Part shown: positions 13,001 through 24,190 of the stretch, one piece after another
How positions within the stretch are numbered: the first letter of the stretch is position 1
Layout: every line of letters starts with the position of its first letter
Translations under genes and position numbers: made by a program
Assembly: GCF_018446385.1 (NCBI RefSeq)
Contig: NC_056002.1
Span: 11,914,894 to 11,978,893 of the forward strand
Length of the DNA stretch: 64,000 nucleotides
Direction of reading: 5' to 3'
Origin: Zingiber officinale
Taxonomy: Eukaryota > Streptophyta > Magnoliopsida > Zingiberales > Zingiberaceae
The notes under the pieces: generated by a model
Databases searched by the model: none
The model's input: only the letters and a program-made list of their open reading frames with translations
What the model was told of the DNA's origin: nothing

Positions 13001-15471
13001 ATATAAAAAATAATTTTTTAAAAAGGAAAAGATATGAAAATAGATAAATAAATAAATAAAAATTTTATTATAATTTTTAAATTAAGATAAATGTAATATA
13101 AAATTAATTAGATAATTTTATTAGGGTTTAATAAAACCTCTTTAGATTATCTCCATTGAGTTAATTAAAATAATTAACCTAAGTTTAATTAAAAAAATCC
13201 GAAATTTGACACCACTCGCGTGCTAGCTCGACTTCGACGCTGCCACGGGGTTGTGCGACCCCTCAGCCATGGCCGTGAGGATCGCGTAACTCCTCCGGTG
13301 CGACCGCGGTGGTCGTGTGACCCCTATGCAGCAGCCGCATGATTGCGCGACGCCTCCGCAACGACAGCAGAAGGGTTATGCGACCTCTCCGTTGCTGTTG
13401 CGGGGTCGAGCAACCCCTCTGCTACGGCCACAAGGTCACGCAACATGTCGCAGCTGTTGTGGGTCTGGTGCCGGGGTCATGCTAGTGCCGATCGCCCGGC
13501 GGAACGAGATGTTTCGCCCGTTTCGACCGTCACGGCTCGACACTTTAAACCATGACTAAAATTACATCATATATAAATCCCATACAGTAGTAAAACAACA
13601 AATAGGCAATTTGGGACAATATTGAACTTTATAACTATGCATTCTACTTCTCTCCATCAAGCTAAAGCATGGTGGAAATGGAACATAGATTTCAATGCAG
13701 AAGATATGCATAATGAACTCAATTTCTTGGAAATAACAAATCTCCAATTAAGTGAGAAATAGATTCAATGTGTTTAATCTGTTCATAGAACATGTCCTTG
13801 CTTGTAATAATGAGAATAGGTGGATAACCAAATGCAGTTCTATAATTCCACAACTTTAACTGAAAAAAATTATTGGAAAATCTTATGCACATCATTTCCC
13901 TAGTTCTGTGTCAAGTCAAGGCTCCACATCTAACTTTGGCAGTACAACGAGCTATATCACTCTGTTTTATAAGTTATCTCTAAAACAAATGGAGTATCCT
14001 CCAGTACTCCAGTCAGTGGCAGGCCTAACATAATCTACATGAAAGAATGATGATATTTAAATGTCTATGTTTTCCTAATTAAAAAAAAAAATTACTTGGG
14101 AACCTTTGATATAGTGCAAAATTCTAATTATTGCCTTGCACTGACACACTTCAGGCTTCCACAAGAACTGATAACATTAACAATCTTTAAAATTATCATC
14201 TTCATAATCTATAATTTGAAACTATTGAGTGTACTAATCTGCATCCACGTAGGTTCCACTTGCAAGAGATAGATAGCACACTTTTAGGAAGAGATATCTG
14301 CAGCACTGCAAATAACCCTAATAACCAGTAAATAGTATGCCTTTCCTAGATCTTAATGACAAATTTAGCATCCGGATACCTTTTAATCTCAATTATCCCT
14401 TGTATATCACTATCAGTTAGAAGAATATCATTGTCATGACTATAACTACTATATCTGTCAAGTTGTATAAAATAAAGATTGAATGACCAATTTAGTAACC
14501 TCATGATTTCTTAAACCATGCTCAAAAAATTTGTTTGAGAGCATAGATCATTTTCTTCAAGACCCTGGTAACTTCTTTGCATAAACTTCAGCAAGATACT
14601 TATGAAATCTATCTGGTGATATGACAGATAGATAAGGTGAATATACTTGGCAGTCATGATTAAAAGCTTAAAGAAAATTGAATTAAAATATCCCAAATAA
14701 TCCATACAAAATGCCAAGAATTCTTTTGTCATCCACAATCGAAATTCAAAAAAAAAATCATTAAAATGAAATCAACTATACTGTAGGAAGTGAAGAAACA
14801 AGTTCCTAATGCCACATTTGAAAAAGTAGGCATTTCCTCATCATGAAATGTCGTCAACGTGGTTGCCCAGAGCTTATTGGTACAACCTCAGACAATTGAT
14901 AGTGGGACTAAGACGAGGCAAATTTGTGAAAAGACAAGGTTAGATTTGCCTGGTTTTAAAACTCAGTCTAGGCGACTGACTAAGCATTTGCTTCTGGTTT
15001 CGAATTGTTTGGAAAGATAAAGATGATAAAATAAGAAGCTAAAAAATCAATGTCATCCATATAGTAGACCACTGGCAGATTGGAAGTGGAGCCAATAGAA
15101 GAGTTAGCATTCAATCTCATTGAACCCATAAAATGGACCACAAAAATCATATTGGAAGCAGATTTCTTTTCAAGGCACTACTCAATTCATAGGCACAACA
15201 TCCAGATTTGTTAACAAAAGTATTACAACAACTGAAAATGAGATGCAATGAAAAAGTTAATCAAGTAGTAGTATTTTGTATAAAAGGAAAAATACAAGTA
15301 TGTCATACAAATTATGCAAAGGAAATATAATGAACAGAAGAGAGAACTAGAATATCCCCAACAGCTTAAAGGTTATATGAGTCTATGTCATATGAACAAA
15401 ATTAGAAATGAAAGTAATGCATTTTTTGTGAAAAACATAGAAGCAGGAGTTACATTTGGAAGCCAAGACAT
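7077..15471 (-). CDS. NOT2: CCR4-NOT complex subunit 2 (NOT2/VIP2), complete, 13 coding exons
   Basis: Exons, all with GT-AG borders and matching phases: 15454-15471, 12493-12598, 12224-12402, 11783-12146, 10228-10434, 10044-10145, 8877-8962, 8613-8789, 8074-8505, 7941-7990, 7816-7857, 7225-7369, 7077-7142; 1974 nt, 657 aa. NOT2 is a structural subunit of the CCR4-NOT deadenylase and transcription-regulating complex; plant NOT2 (VIP2) also takes part in miRNA biogenesis (family knowledge). The low-complexity Gly/Ser/Asn-rich N-half carries family blocks SSPFDMNDFPQLTSRPSS and FSIQNEDFPALPG. The C-terminal NOT2/3/5 domain (about 480-650) shows DPFCMLGLLSVI, TFSSPWSDEPAKGE, MPKDEAQLYAA, RGWFYHKDQQLWFTRVP, CFDPNTW and EHFVLHYDAVEKKP. 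The first coding exon holds six codons (MSWLPN) and lies 2.9 kb upstream of the next. Intron 2 borders and phases give the expected family N-terminus, which decided the start. Confidence 0.92.
9511..9562. repeat. Short tandem repeat in a NOT2 intron
   Basis: AATATAGGAGAAGAGTT(C/G) occurs nearly three times with a period of about 22 bp inside a NOT2 intron. Confidence 0.8.
12828..13553. mobile_element. 726-bp non-autonomous TIR element (MULE-like) in a NOT2 intron
   Basis: The element is flanked by a perfect 9-bp direct repeat, GACTAAAAT at 12819-12827 and 13554-13562, the target duplication size of Mutator-like elements. Its ends are inverted: GGTTTAAAATTTCGACCCGTG on the left against GGTTTAAAGTGTCGAGCCGTG on the reverse complement of the right. 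The left third is AT-rich. The right half is GC-rich and made of about seven imperfect ~31-bp units built around TGCGACCCCTC-like words. No transposase is present. The short open frames in the GC-rich part look like repeat shadows. It sits in intron 2 of NOT2 well clear of the splice sites. Confidence 0.8.
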
Positions 15472-15584
15472 TATAACTTTGCCACGAATGTAGAAAGACT
15501 CAGATCAAGATGCAGTGTTTCTTCATTATGCCAACCAGTGAATAAAAATTCTCCAGATGTTCAATTGGAAGCAATGACTATATC
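15472..15584 (-). other. NOT2 5' UTR exon (with the first coding codons downstream)
   Basis: An acceptor (TGTGCTCAG) before 15584 and the donor after 15454 enclose an exon whose last 18 nt are the six NOT2 start codons. The upstream leader exon probably ends at the donor GGG/GTATGA near 16884. Confidence 0.5.
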
Positions 15585-16975
15585 CTGAGCACAAAAAAAT
15601 AAAACACAAGTTAGATATGAAGTTAGTGTATCAAATGAAATGATTTGAATGGTAACAGATAGGTAAATAACTGATACCAGTAGTACTATAGGTATAAATA
15701 ATGAAGACTTGTTTAGAGTACTGTTAAAAAAATTCTTAGTAGTAAAGATTAGAATGCAATGTTTTCATACTAAAAGATGAATGGTTCAATTACCAAAAGC
15801 AACACCTAATGCAGCACCAAATTAATCCCTAAAATCACATAGAAGAATGAGACAAAATTAATGAAAAAAAGTGATAACTATCTCACACTTAGGAAAAAGA
15901 AGTCACACAGGGACACAGGTTAATTAAAGAGAAATTTCATCAATAAAAGCTGCTTATTACATAACACAAAAGCAGTTTTTATTTGCTCAATCCTAACAAA
16001 AACTAGGAAAAAAATAAGCAAATTGAGAATAACAATTATCCAATTAATGGACTACCAAATTAAAAGATAACAAAATAAAAAACTATAAATTACAGAACTA
16101 CTCAAAACCATAATTTGAAATTCAAAGTATGAATCTTAATTCTAATCTGCATCAATTCCTTCTTCTCCAACAAAAAATAAATGATGTGTGCTAGAATGAC
16201 AAGATGTTATCCAGAAACATTCCCAAAAACAAAACAGGCATGCACTTCTATTAATTAAAGATAGACAACTAACAGCTAAAGGTTTCAAAATATCCTCAAA
16301 TTGTCTGCATTATCACACTCCATGAGTCAGGGATCTAGCACTTATACTTCTTCAAGCAAACAAGATACCTCGATAAATATTAACTTTCAACACTAAAAGC
16401 ATTCCTAAACAACTACATTGAACGACTTAATTAAAACCTCAAGCAAGACACACGCCAACAGCCTTATAATAAATGAAAAGGGAACACTGATTGCCATAAT
16501 TTTTACGAAGAAAATATATTTCAGTCCAAGCTTCAGAGACTGAGGTATAGAACCCACCAAGACAAAATACTTATTTCAACTTGTGCTCTTAACAACGATA
16601 TACTTATTTTGATAAGTAAAGAGTTGCAGCGCGACTTGCTCGGCATACTTACCTCGCAGCAACAACATTAACCGTACTAGGTCCTACGCCTCGCAGATTG
16701 AAAATACAACACAAATCAAACCCTATTGACGAGAAATCTCTTATTGTAATCGTGCAACGGCACGAAACCTCTCATACAAGTTCGGATCGAAACCCTAAAC
16801 CGAGATCAATCCGACAAAGGAGGTAAGATGCCAAAAACAACGCAACAAAGATCGGAAAGGGAATAGATAGCGGACGATCATACCCCACGAATTCAAGGAA
16901 ATAAACGATCTCTTGACGCCCGACGGAGAGCTGGGAGTGAACTTCCAATACGCGACGAGGAAATGAAATTAGGAT

Positions 16976-16983
16976 TATTTATA
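16976..16983 (-). promoter_or_regulatory. TATA box of the NOT2 gene
   Basis: TATAAATA on the minus strand, about 30 nt before a GC-richer leader segment (around 16884-16945) that ends in a good splice donor. Position and orientation fit the NOT2 transcript start. Confidence 0.65.
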
Positions 16984-17851
16984 GACGACTCAAAAAAAGA
17001 AAGATGAGATTTACCTAAATTATTTATTTTCTGATAAAAACTTATTAAATTATTCACTCCTAATAAATTTAGATATGTTCAAAAAAAATTTATTTTATTT
17101 TATTATTAGTCTTCAAATTGGTATTTTAAAACGAATATTTTTCATATATACTTTAGCATTTAATATTTCTTGAAAAAAATCTCCTTAAAAATTTATTAAT
17201 GTTAATTAGTGCTGACAGATTAAACTCACAAGGTCATCAAATTTTTTATTTTTATTTTTATTTTTTTAAAAATATCTTAACCCACGGGCGGATTGCGGGC
17301 TTAGGTGGATTGAACAATCTGACTCATCTATTTAATAAAATTTTAATTTAATTTGTTTAAATTATTTGACAAACTAGTTTTGATTTGAATGCCTCTTTGT
17401 ATTTCATATTTTATGATCAACTTACTGGTCACTTTCAAAAATTAATAAATTATAAATTATTTAAAAGAATAAAATTAGATATTAATAAAAAAAGTATCAT
17501 GAAATTAATAAAATATCCTAAATAATTTTTTAAAATTATTGAATCTAGGTTACTAGTGATACAGCCCGGTTTAAGCTATAGAATCGGACCGAAGGAGAGT
17601 GGCTCAGCCACAAACAAGACCAGCCGAACAAAAGTGACCTCAACAAGATCAAGAAAACAACTACAAACTAAAATTCAAGCTTAATTCTATAGATCTTATT
17701 ACACGGCCATGTTTTAATCACTGACAAAAATATGCAGCTGTCAAATTGAAAGGAGGCTGTTCTCTTCCACTTTCGACGAAGGAATGCAATCGACCATTCC
17801 ACTACAAGGATCATCATCGTACACGTAAAAGAACTAGCATCTTCTCCTATC

Positions 17852-20175
17852 TCATGGCTTCCACGCCGTCGGCGGCGGCGGAGGGTTCGGAAACATCGGC
17901 GGGACAGCCGAGAACATGGTGTTCTTGTCCACTCCACTGGCCTCCCCGGACAGAGCCACCAGGGCGGCGACTAAACCGGCGTTGCCCACAAGCGTCGGCT
18001 CCGTGTAGTTGTAGTTTGTCCGGACATCGTGGAACCCGTCATGCCTGTCAGGGCCCGCAACCATCGCTCCGACGACGGTGTTCGGGTTCGGCTTCTTCGT
18101 GTCCCTCCACTTCCACCCCCCTTTGCAGCTGGACTTCACCCCGTTCTTCGGAATCGAGGCGCCGCGGTGATGAACGTGCTTCGGGTACCGCCCACCGAAT
18201 CCGACGACGTAGCTCATCTTCCGGGGGTTCTTCCCAAGGATGTAGTCGATCTGCCATGAACAGAGAATTCGAACAGTCTGAATCTCTATCGAATAGGTCG
18301 CGGGACAAAGACTGAAGAACATGCCTGGGTTCGCGCAAAGTCGCGGAGGACTCCGGTGGGGAAGAAGTTCGGGCCGCAGTACCACCCTGGAGAATCGGAG
18401 GCTTCAAGGTAGTCGCTGTAGAGAGCTGCGAGGAAAGCTGCATTGACGACGTACTGCAGGGGCTGAGGCCTTCCATGGTTTAGCTGTATCAAGCCTCCTG
18501 AAAATGCCTCTGGATCAGCGATTTGATGGAAGAAACTGCAGAGCGGAGTTGCAGAAGGAAGATTTCAAACCTTTTGTTCTGTTGAAAGTGTTGAAGATTG
18601 GAAGGTAAGAACACATGATGATTCCAGTCTGGTTGTGGAAAGTTCTCAGGATTTCTTCATAAGGGTACCCTGGGCTCAAGAACAATCTCAATCTACTGAG
18701 AAGTACCTGCAAAAGAAACGGATTAGGGAAATCTAAGAAAGTTAACAGAAGAAGAAGACGAAGTATGATCCAAACGGTAGCTTAAATTACTTGAGCACCA
18801 GTCAGCTTGTTGTCCCAACTGAGGACTCCGTAGTCCGGTCCACCCCAGAAAGCGCCGGCATGCTTTGCGAGCGTCGGGTGGGTGGCCAGCTGAAGGAAGG
18901 ACGAATTGCCGGTGGCGAGGTACATCCACGCGCCACCCCACACGAATTCGTCCCAGTAGCTAGTGGAATTGTAGAAGATTGCTGCGTCGGAGCCGCCGCC
19001 ACTGTACCGCCCCCTTTGCTCTCTTGAGAACTTGAAGAGTGTGGCAGCGCCGTGGACGAGCTTCTGAGAGTAGGCCTTGTTGTCCTTGAAGACGATGGAT
19101 GCTGAAGCCAGAGCAGCCGCCATCTCGGCGGCGAGGTCGGAACAACTGTGGCACTCGAGGACCGGCCTTGGGTAATCGATGTCCTCCGGTCTCATCCAGC
19201 AATAGTGGTCGTTTGGAGTTGTACTTGTACCGCCGGAAGTGTCTCCTTGCCCAACCTACCGTAAGTTTGAGTTCATCAGAATTTGCCACAGATTTTGCCT
19301 AATCTTGGTTTGGATGATGGCATGGATGTTTTTCCCCCTACCTGGGCAGCGATGCGATCGATTGTGTCAGCTGAGGAATTGAAGGTCTTGAGGAGGTAGT
19401 CGACGCCCCACTTGATGATCTCCTTGACATGGCCGAGCTCGCCGGCGGCCTCGTACTTGGCACTGTACTCGATCACGCTCCAGCTAAGCATGGTCATGGC
19501 GAAGGAAGAAGGGAAGTTGAACTTGATGGCGTCGCCGGCGTCGTAGAATCCTCCCACAAGGCTCTTCCCGTGGGACGGATCCGAGATGCCATCCTTCATC
19601 CCGGAGTTCCCCCTCCATGACACGTTGTTGTGCTTCGGAATCGGTCCAGCTGCAAAGGAAATTGCCAAAAAATGCCATTAAAATCTTGTCTTCCACTCAG
19701 AAAACCCATCAAAATCTGATTTTTGGAGCAGATCTCTGCAGGCATTTGGGGCAAGAGGGAAGGGGTTCGAGAAATCCTCACATCGCTGTGCGTTGAAGAA
19801 CATGAGGGCCTTGTGGAGCGCGAGGGTGTAGTTGTCCGGCGGCGGACGGGGCCGGTGGTGGCGCGGCACAGTTTTGACGATGAGCGTGATGAGGCCGGCT
19901 AGCGCGGCGGTGGCAACGATCGCGCCGACGGTCCAGAGGAAGAGCTTGCGGCTGACGATGAGGCACCCCAAGTCGACGTACTTCTTCTTCTTCTTCCCCT
20001 GGTCGCCGGGCCCGGCGAGGAGCCAGCTCTGCTGCGTCTCGTCCAGTTGCCGCGACGTCATCGACAGCGCCGCCCGGTCCAGGTCCAGGTTCCGGCTCCG
20101 GTCATCGTCGGTGGCCGAGTCGGCGTGCGAGATCTCCAACGGCCCGCCCCACGGATCACGCCCGTACATACTCAT
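17852..20175 (-). CDS. KOR: KORRIGAN-type membrane-anchored GH9 endo-1,4-beta-glucanase, complete
   Basis: Exons: 19782-20175, 19342-19649, 18791-19255, 18571-18706, 18325-18497, 17852-18250; 1875 nt, 624 aa, the usual length. KOR proteins are type II membrane endoglucanases of Golgi and plasma membrane needed for cellulose synthesis at the cellulose synthase complex (family knowledge). Seen: cytosolic N-terminus with [13 protein letters not shown] and Lys cluster 61-65; one membrane helix at about 73-100; GH9 active-site block GGFYDAGD with D168/D171; [14 protein letters not shown] (253 on); [10 protein letters not shown] (513-522); [14 protein letters not shown] with the catalytic acid E576; Pro-rich tail ending WKP. 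Intron 5 has donor CAG/GCATGT, a GC-AG intron, because only that joint gives the conserved [12 protein letters not shown]. Two in-frame ATGs (20175, 20169) start the frame; the second matches the usual MYGRD start. The gene lies head-to-tail with NOT2. Confidence 0.95.
18251..18324 (-). other. GC-AG intron of the KOR gene
   Basis: 74-nt intron with donor AG/GCATGT and acceptor GGCAG/ATCGAC. The nearest GT, four bases downstream, would shift the frame and break the conserved motif after the joint. Confidence 0.8.
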
Positions 20176-20316
20176 CCTCCCCCTCCCTTCTCCCTCAAAA
20201 TCACAATTTTCCCTCCCCTTTCTCCCCTTCGCCCTTTTTTTAGACGCACAAGGCGAGTGTTTGGTGGATGATCACAGCAGAGAAGATTGGAAGCGACGCA
20301 AGCGGAGCTACAGGGA

Positions 20317-20324
20317 TTTTTATA
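20317..20324 (-). promoter_or_regulatory. TATA box of the KOR gene
   Basis: TATAAAAA on the minus strand about 140 nt upstream of the KOR ATG, leaving a leader of roughly 110-120 nt that contains CT/AG-rich sequence. Confidence 0.6.
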
Positions 20325-20639
20325 AAAATTTCCTTCTCCTCTCAGAATGGAGTGGGTGGTGGTGGCGAGCAGCTGGTGAGATTGAGCCCCGCCGTTTGAG
20401 TGCTGGAGACGGCGACAGTGGCCAGCGAAACAAGTGATAAGCTTAGAAGAAAAGCTAACTGCTTTAATAATTTTCCAGCTGGAAAACGAAGCTGTTATAG
20501 GAGATCTAAGCAGGGGTCAACAATGGCGAAATCTGGTGACTGGTGTGACGACGACAACGTTCATGAACTGGACCGATGCTCGGGAATTTTGGATTGAACT
20601 CGTCGCAGCACATGGGGGGTGAGGCAGGCCGCATAGTTT

Positions 20640-22816
20640 ATTTCTGTGCCAGCCCCGGCCATTGATTAATCTTGAAGCCAGTGGTGCGACCAGCGTTCGG
20701 TCCCAGCTAATGTATTAGAATCTGACCCCATTTAGTTGTATTAAAATAATATATTTGTTATACTATAAATTTATGTTCTAAAAGCAATACAAATAATTAA
20801 AATAAATATCATTTAATTGTCAGTCCTAAAATAAATATACAGCTCATTTCGATGTCAGACATTTGTTCAGATTTGTATTGATATGTAAGTTTATTGTCAT
20901 TTATGCATCATTAAAAACATAGAGAATTAGCAATAGAATTATATACAGCATTAATTAATGCAGGATAAGATTTATGAAGATTTCTAGACAAATATAAGCT
21001 TTAAAATATAAAGTAGCAATTTATTATATTTGTTATAAACAACAATGAAACGTAATAAGTTAAATTTAATAGTCTATATATAAATCCATAAAAATCCCAA
21101 CTAGCAGGAGGAATAAATTATAAAAACACTACATTAGTTTATATATTTTTATAAATTTCATCATCAACTTTGAGTAGTAACTATTTATGTACCAAGTAAT
21201 ACATTTGTATGAAATCTCTATAGCCACTGTGTTTTTGTCAGATATAAGTTAAATTGTTGATTTGCTAGGTTGAATTATCATATCACCCATCTTTTTAATC
21301 AAGGGAAATAATGGAAAATCAGTGAAAATCTAACAACAATTATAAAGTCCAACAGGATTTTGTTAAATTCTCTCAAATCATTCACTTGATTCATAACTCA
21401 TACACAACAATTTAGTGTCATGTTCTAAGGATTTGATTGCAACATTAAACTATTCTAAATTCACATGTTGTTCATAATATATATTCTCAAATCAGACACT
21501 TGATTAAAAGTCATGTCATATATAACTTACTTTTAGTCTGCATCATGAATTTAGCTTGTAATTAGACAGAAAATAGTAATGATGCCACAAACATGACCAA
21601 TTAGAATGCCCTAGATCAAGTTTTTGAAAGAATCTAATTCTATAAAAAGAGTAGCCCGATGCGTGGTCTCATAGAAGGATCTATTGTACGTAATCTTGTC
21701 TTTGCTTTACAAGAAGTTGTTTTCAAGATTTGAAATCGTGACCTCTAAGTTACACAGTAATAATTTTATCATTACGCCAAGACTCCCTTTCAAATTCTAT
21801 ATGAGAGATGAAAATATATTCTGTAGCACAAAAGCACTACATTTGGATCAAATAATAGGATAGTTATTTTTAAAATTTCAATTTCATGCTCCACTTAATA
21901 CAAATGCTTTCCAACCTTTGCTTGTGGATTGATTAAACTTATGCACTTTACTAAACAAGATAATCACTATAAACTATGTTCACCCGAAGAATTTCTCTCT
22001 GAGCCCCTTTCTAAATTTGCATACAAATCTAGGAACATATAATTGCATACTTATTAAGGTTTGGTGGTACAGATTTCATCCTGGTTAGTGTTAATGGGTA
22101 CATTTTTTTTTCTTTTCAGTTATTTGGTACCAAATAAAACTGCAACGATGGTCCCTAGCCAGGATAAAAAGAGATTGAGAATTGCATTGGGCCTTGAAAA
22201 TCACCATAAAGAGCATCTAACTAATTTACATATACCTACCCAAGCCAACAGATTGAATTCAAAGGGTAGGTACAACCTAAACCCAACAAAAAAGTATTGG
22301 ATGGAAAACTATATCTAATTAAAGAGGTACCAAGTACCAACATAAACATTTCCTTTGGAAAACATTAAATAAAATTGCATATTAGTGATATCGTGGAGTA
22401 AATTATGCTCTCTGAGTCAATGACAAATGAAGATCTAGTAAAGATTACTTAGAAAGCAACTAAACGTAAAAGGTAATCTGGAAGCAAAAAAAACTCCTGC
22501 CAAACTGACTCCTTATTCACATAGGGTACTTTATAAATGGCTAAATCATGTATGCTATGCCGATTTACACTACCAGCGATGCAACCGATGCTTCTGAGCA
22601 TCCACCTATAGACTTAGAATAGCTGTTGCATGTTATGATTGATGTATTAATATGGGTTCACCCTAATACTTTGTATGCTGACTTGTTCTTATTATGCCTC
22701 GTGAGGCACAGTTTTGTACAATTATTATACTTGATGTTGATCTTGTGGGGTATATGTGTCGCATCTATTATGCTATGCTTGCATGAGTTATGCAGAGGAG
22801 TGTCCCATTTTGATTT
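20640..22816. other. AT-rich spacer, no gene seen
   Basis: Contains one old repeat fragment (21640-21790, listed). The open frame at 22061-22318 shows no family resemblance. Confidence 0.5.
21640..21790 (+). repeat. Old fragment of a tRNA-like/RTE leader repeat
   Basis: The stretch starts GAGTAGCCCGATGCG and ends with ACCTCTAAGTTACAC and CATTACGCCAAGACTCCC. It follows the common plant repeat form (GCAGCCCGGTGC...GACCTCTTGGTCACA...GCGCCAAGGCTCCCC) and is related in layout to the 5' end of the LINE at 55750-55848. It is heavily mutated. Confidence 0.4.
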
Positions 22817-24190
22817 CTAGAGTCTTTAAAGTCCATTAGGTGATTTTGATCAAAATTGATTGATGGACCAAACAATATCAGATCGACATGGGGTCAAGCC
22901 CTATGTGTTAGGGCTTGTCTCTTGAACGTGAAAATGTTCATTAACATCATTACAATATATCGTATTGAGAGCAACGATTTTTTTAACATGATTCGGCCAC
23001 GAGAAATGAGGTTTGTAGGCTCAATATAAATGAAATGTAGATGAAGATCACTGAAAAATACCATATTTGAGATCCTTGATCCCTCCTCTTCTTTAATTAT
23101 GAAAATTTTAATTTTTAGAGTCTCTCAAGTCCATCAGCCGATTTTAATCAAAATCGATTGATGGACCAAACTGCATCAGATTGACATGGGGTCAAGTCCT
23201 ATGTGTTGTCTCCTGAACGTGAAAATACCCATTAACATCATTACGACAACGATTTTTTGAACACAATTCAGTCATGAAAAATGAGGTTTGTAGGCTCAAT
23301 ATAAATGAAATGTAGATGATGATAGTTGAAAAATATTATATTTGAGATCCTTGATCCCTCCCCTTTCTTAATATATTAAAATTTTAAATTTTAAAGTCTC
23401 TAAAGTCTATCAACCAGTTTTAACGAAAACCAATTGATGGACCAAACTTACATCGGATCAACATGGGGTTAGGTCCTATGTGTTCGACCTTGTCTGCTGA
23501 ACGTGAAAATGCTCATTAACATCATTATGATACATTATATTAAGAGCAGTGATTTTTTAAACATAATTTGGCTACAAGAAATAATATTGGTTCATCATTC
23601 GACTGATACTTATATCAGTCGAATTGATCAGCGTATCGATTCGAATAGGAAGCTATTAGGAAGGAAATAGAGACGAATCGATTCAATTGATATGAAAAAT
23701 CAGTCGACTAAGCCAGTTTATGGAGTAATCAGAGATGAATAAATTTGTCTGATATGAAATATCAACTGGTTTCATTTCTGAAGTAAACATATATGAATCG
23801 ATTTGACTGATATGAGGATTTAGTCGATTGGTGAAGTTCTGACAGAGAAATCAATTCAACTAATATCACCATTGATTCGACAAATAATTATATGATTCAA
23901 CTGAATGATAAATAGATTCGATCGATTAACAAATGATGTCAAAAGCTCAAGAAAAATGATACATCGATGATAATCACTCAAACAAAGCATATTTGAGATC
24001 CTTAATCTCTCTTCATTCTTAAGATATTAAATTTATGATTTTTAGAGTTGCTAAGATCCATCAGCCAATTTTGATCAAAACCAACTGATGGACCAAAGGA
24101 CATCGAATTGACATAGCACCAGTTCCTATATTCTCAATTTGGTGTCCTGAATGTATCCATACCTCAAACAACATTATGATACATTATATC
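22817..24190. repeat. Tandem array of ~280-300-bp units with one stretched period
   Basis: A unit opening with AGAGTCTCTCAAGTCCATCAG, passing GATGGACCAAAC, GACATGGGGTCA and GAACGTGAAAAT and ending GATCCTTGATCCCTCC starts at about 22817, 23116, 23392 and 24040. The first two periods are 299 and 276 bp. The third is 648 bp because about 350 bp with its own loose repeat of GAATCGATT and GATATGA words (23590-23950) lie inside it. Copies differ by many substitutions. No coding capacity is seen. Confidence 0.75.

Noticed and set aside
13317-13559. Two overlapping plus-strand frames in the GC-rich block
   Set aside because: They coincide with a degenerate ~31-bp repeat inside a transposon and have no protein-like conservation.
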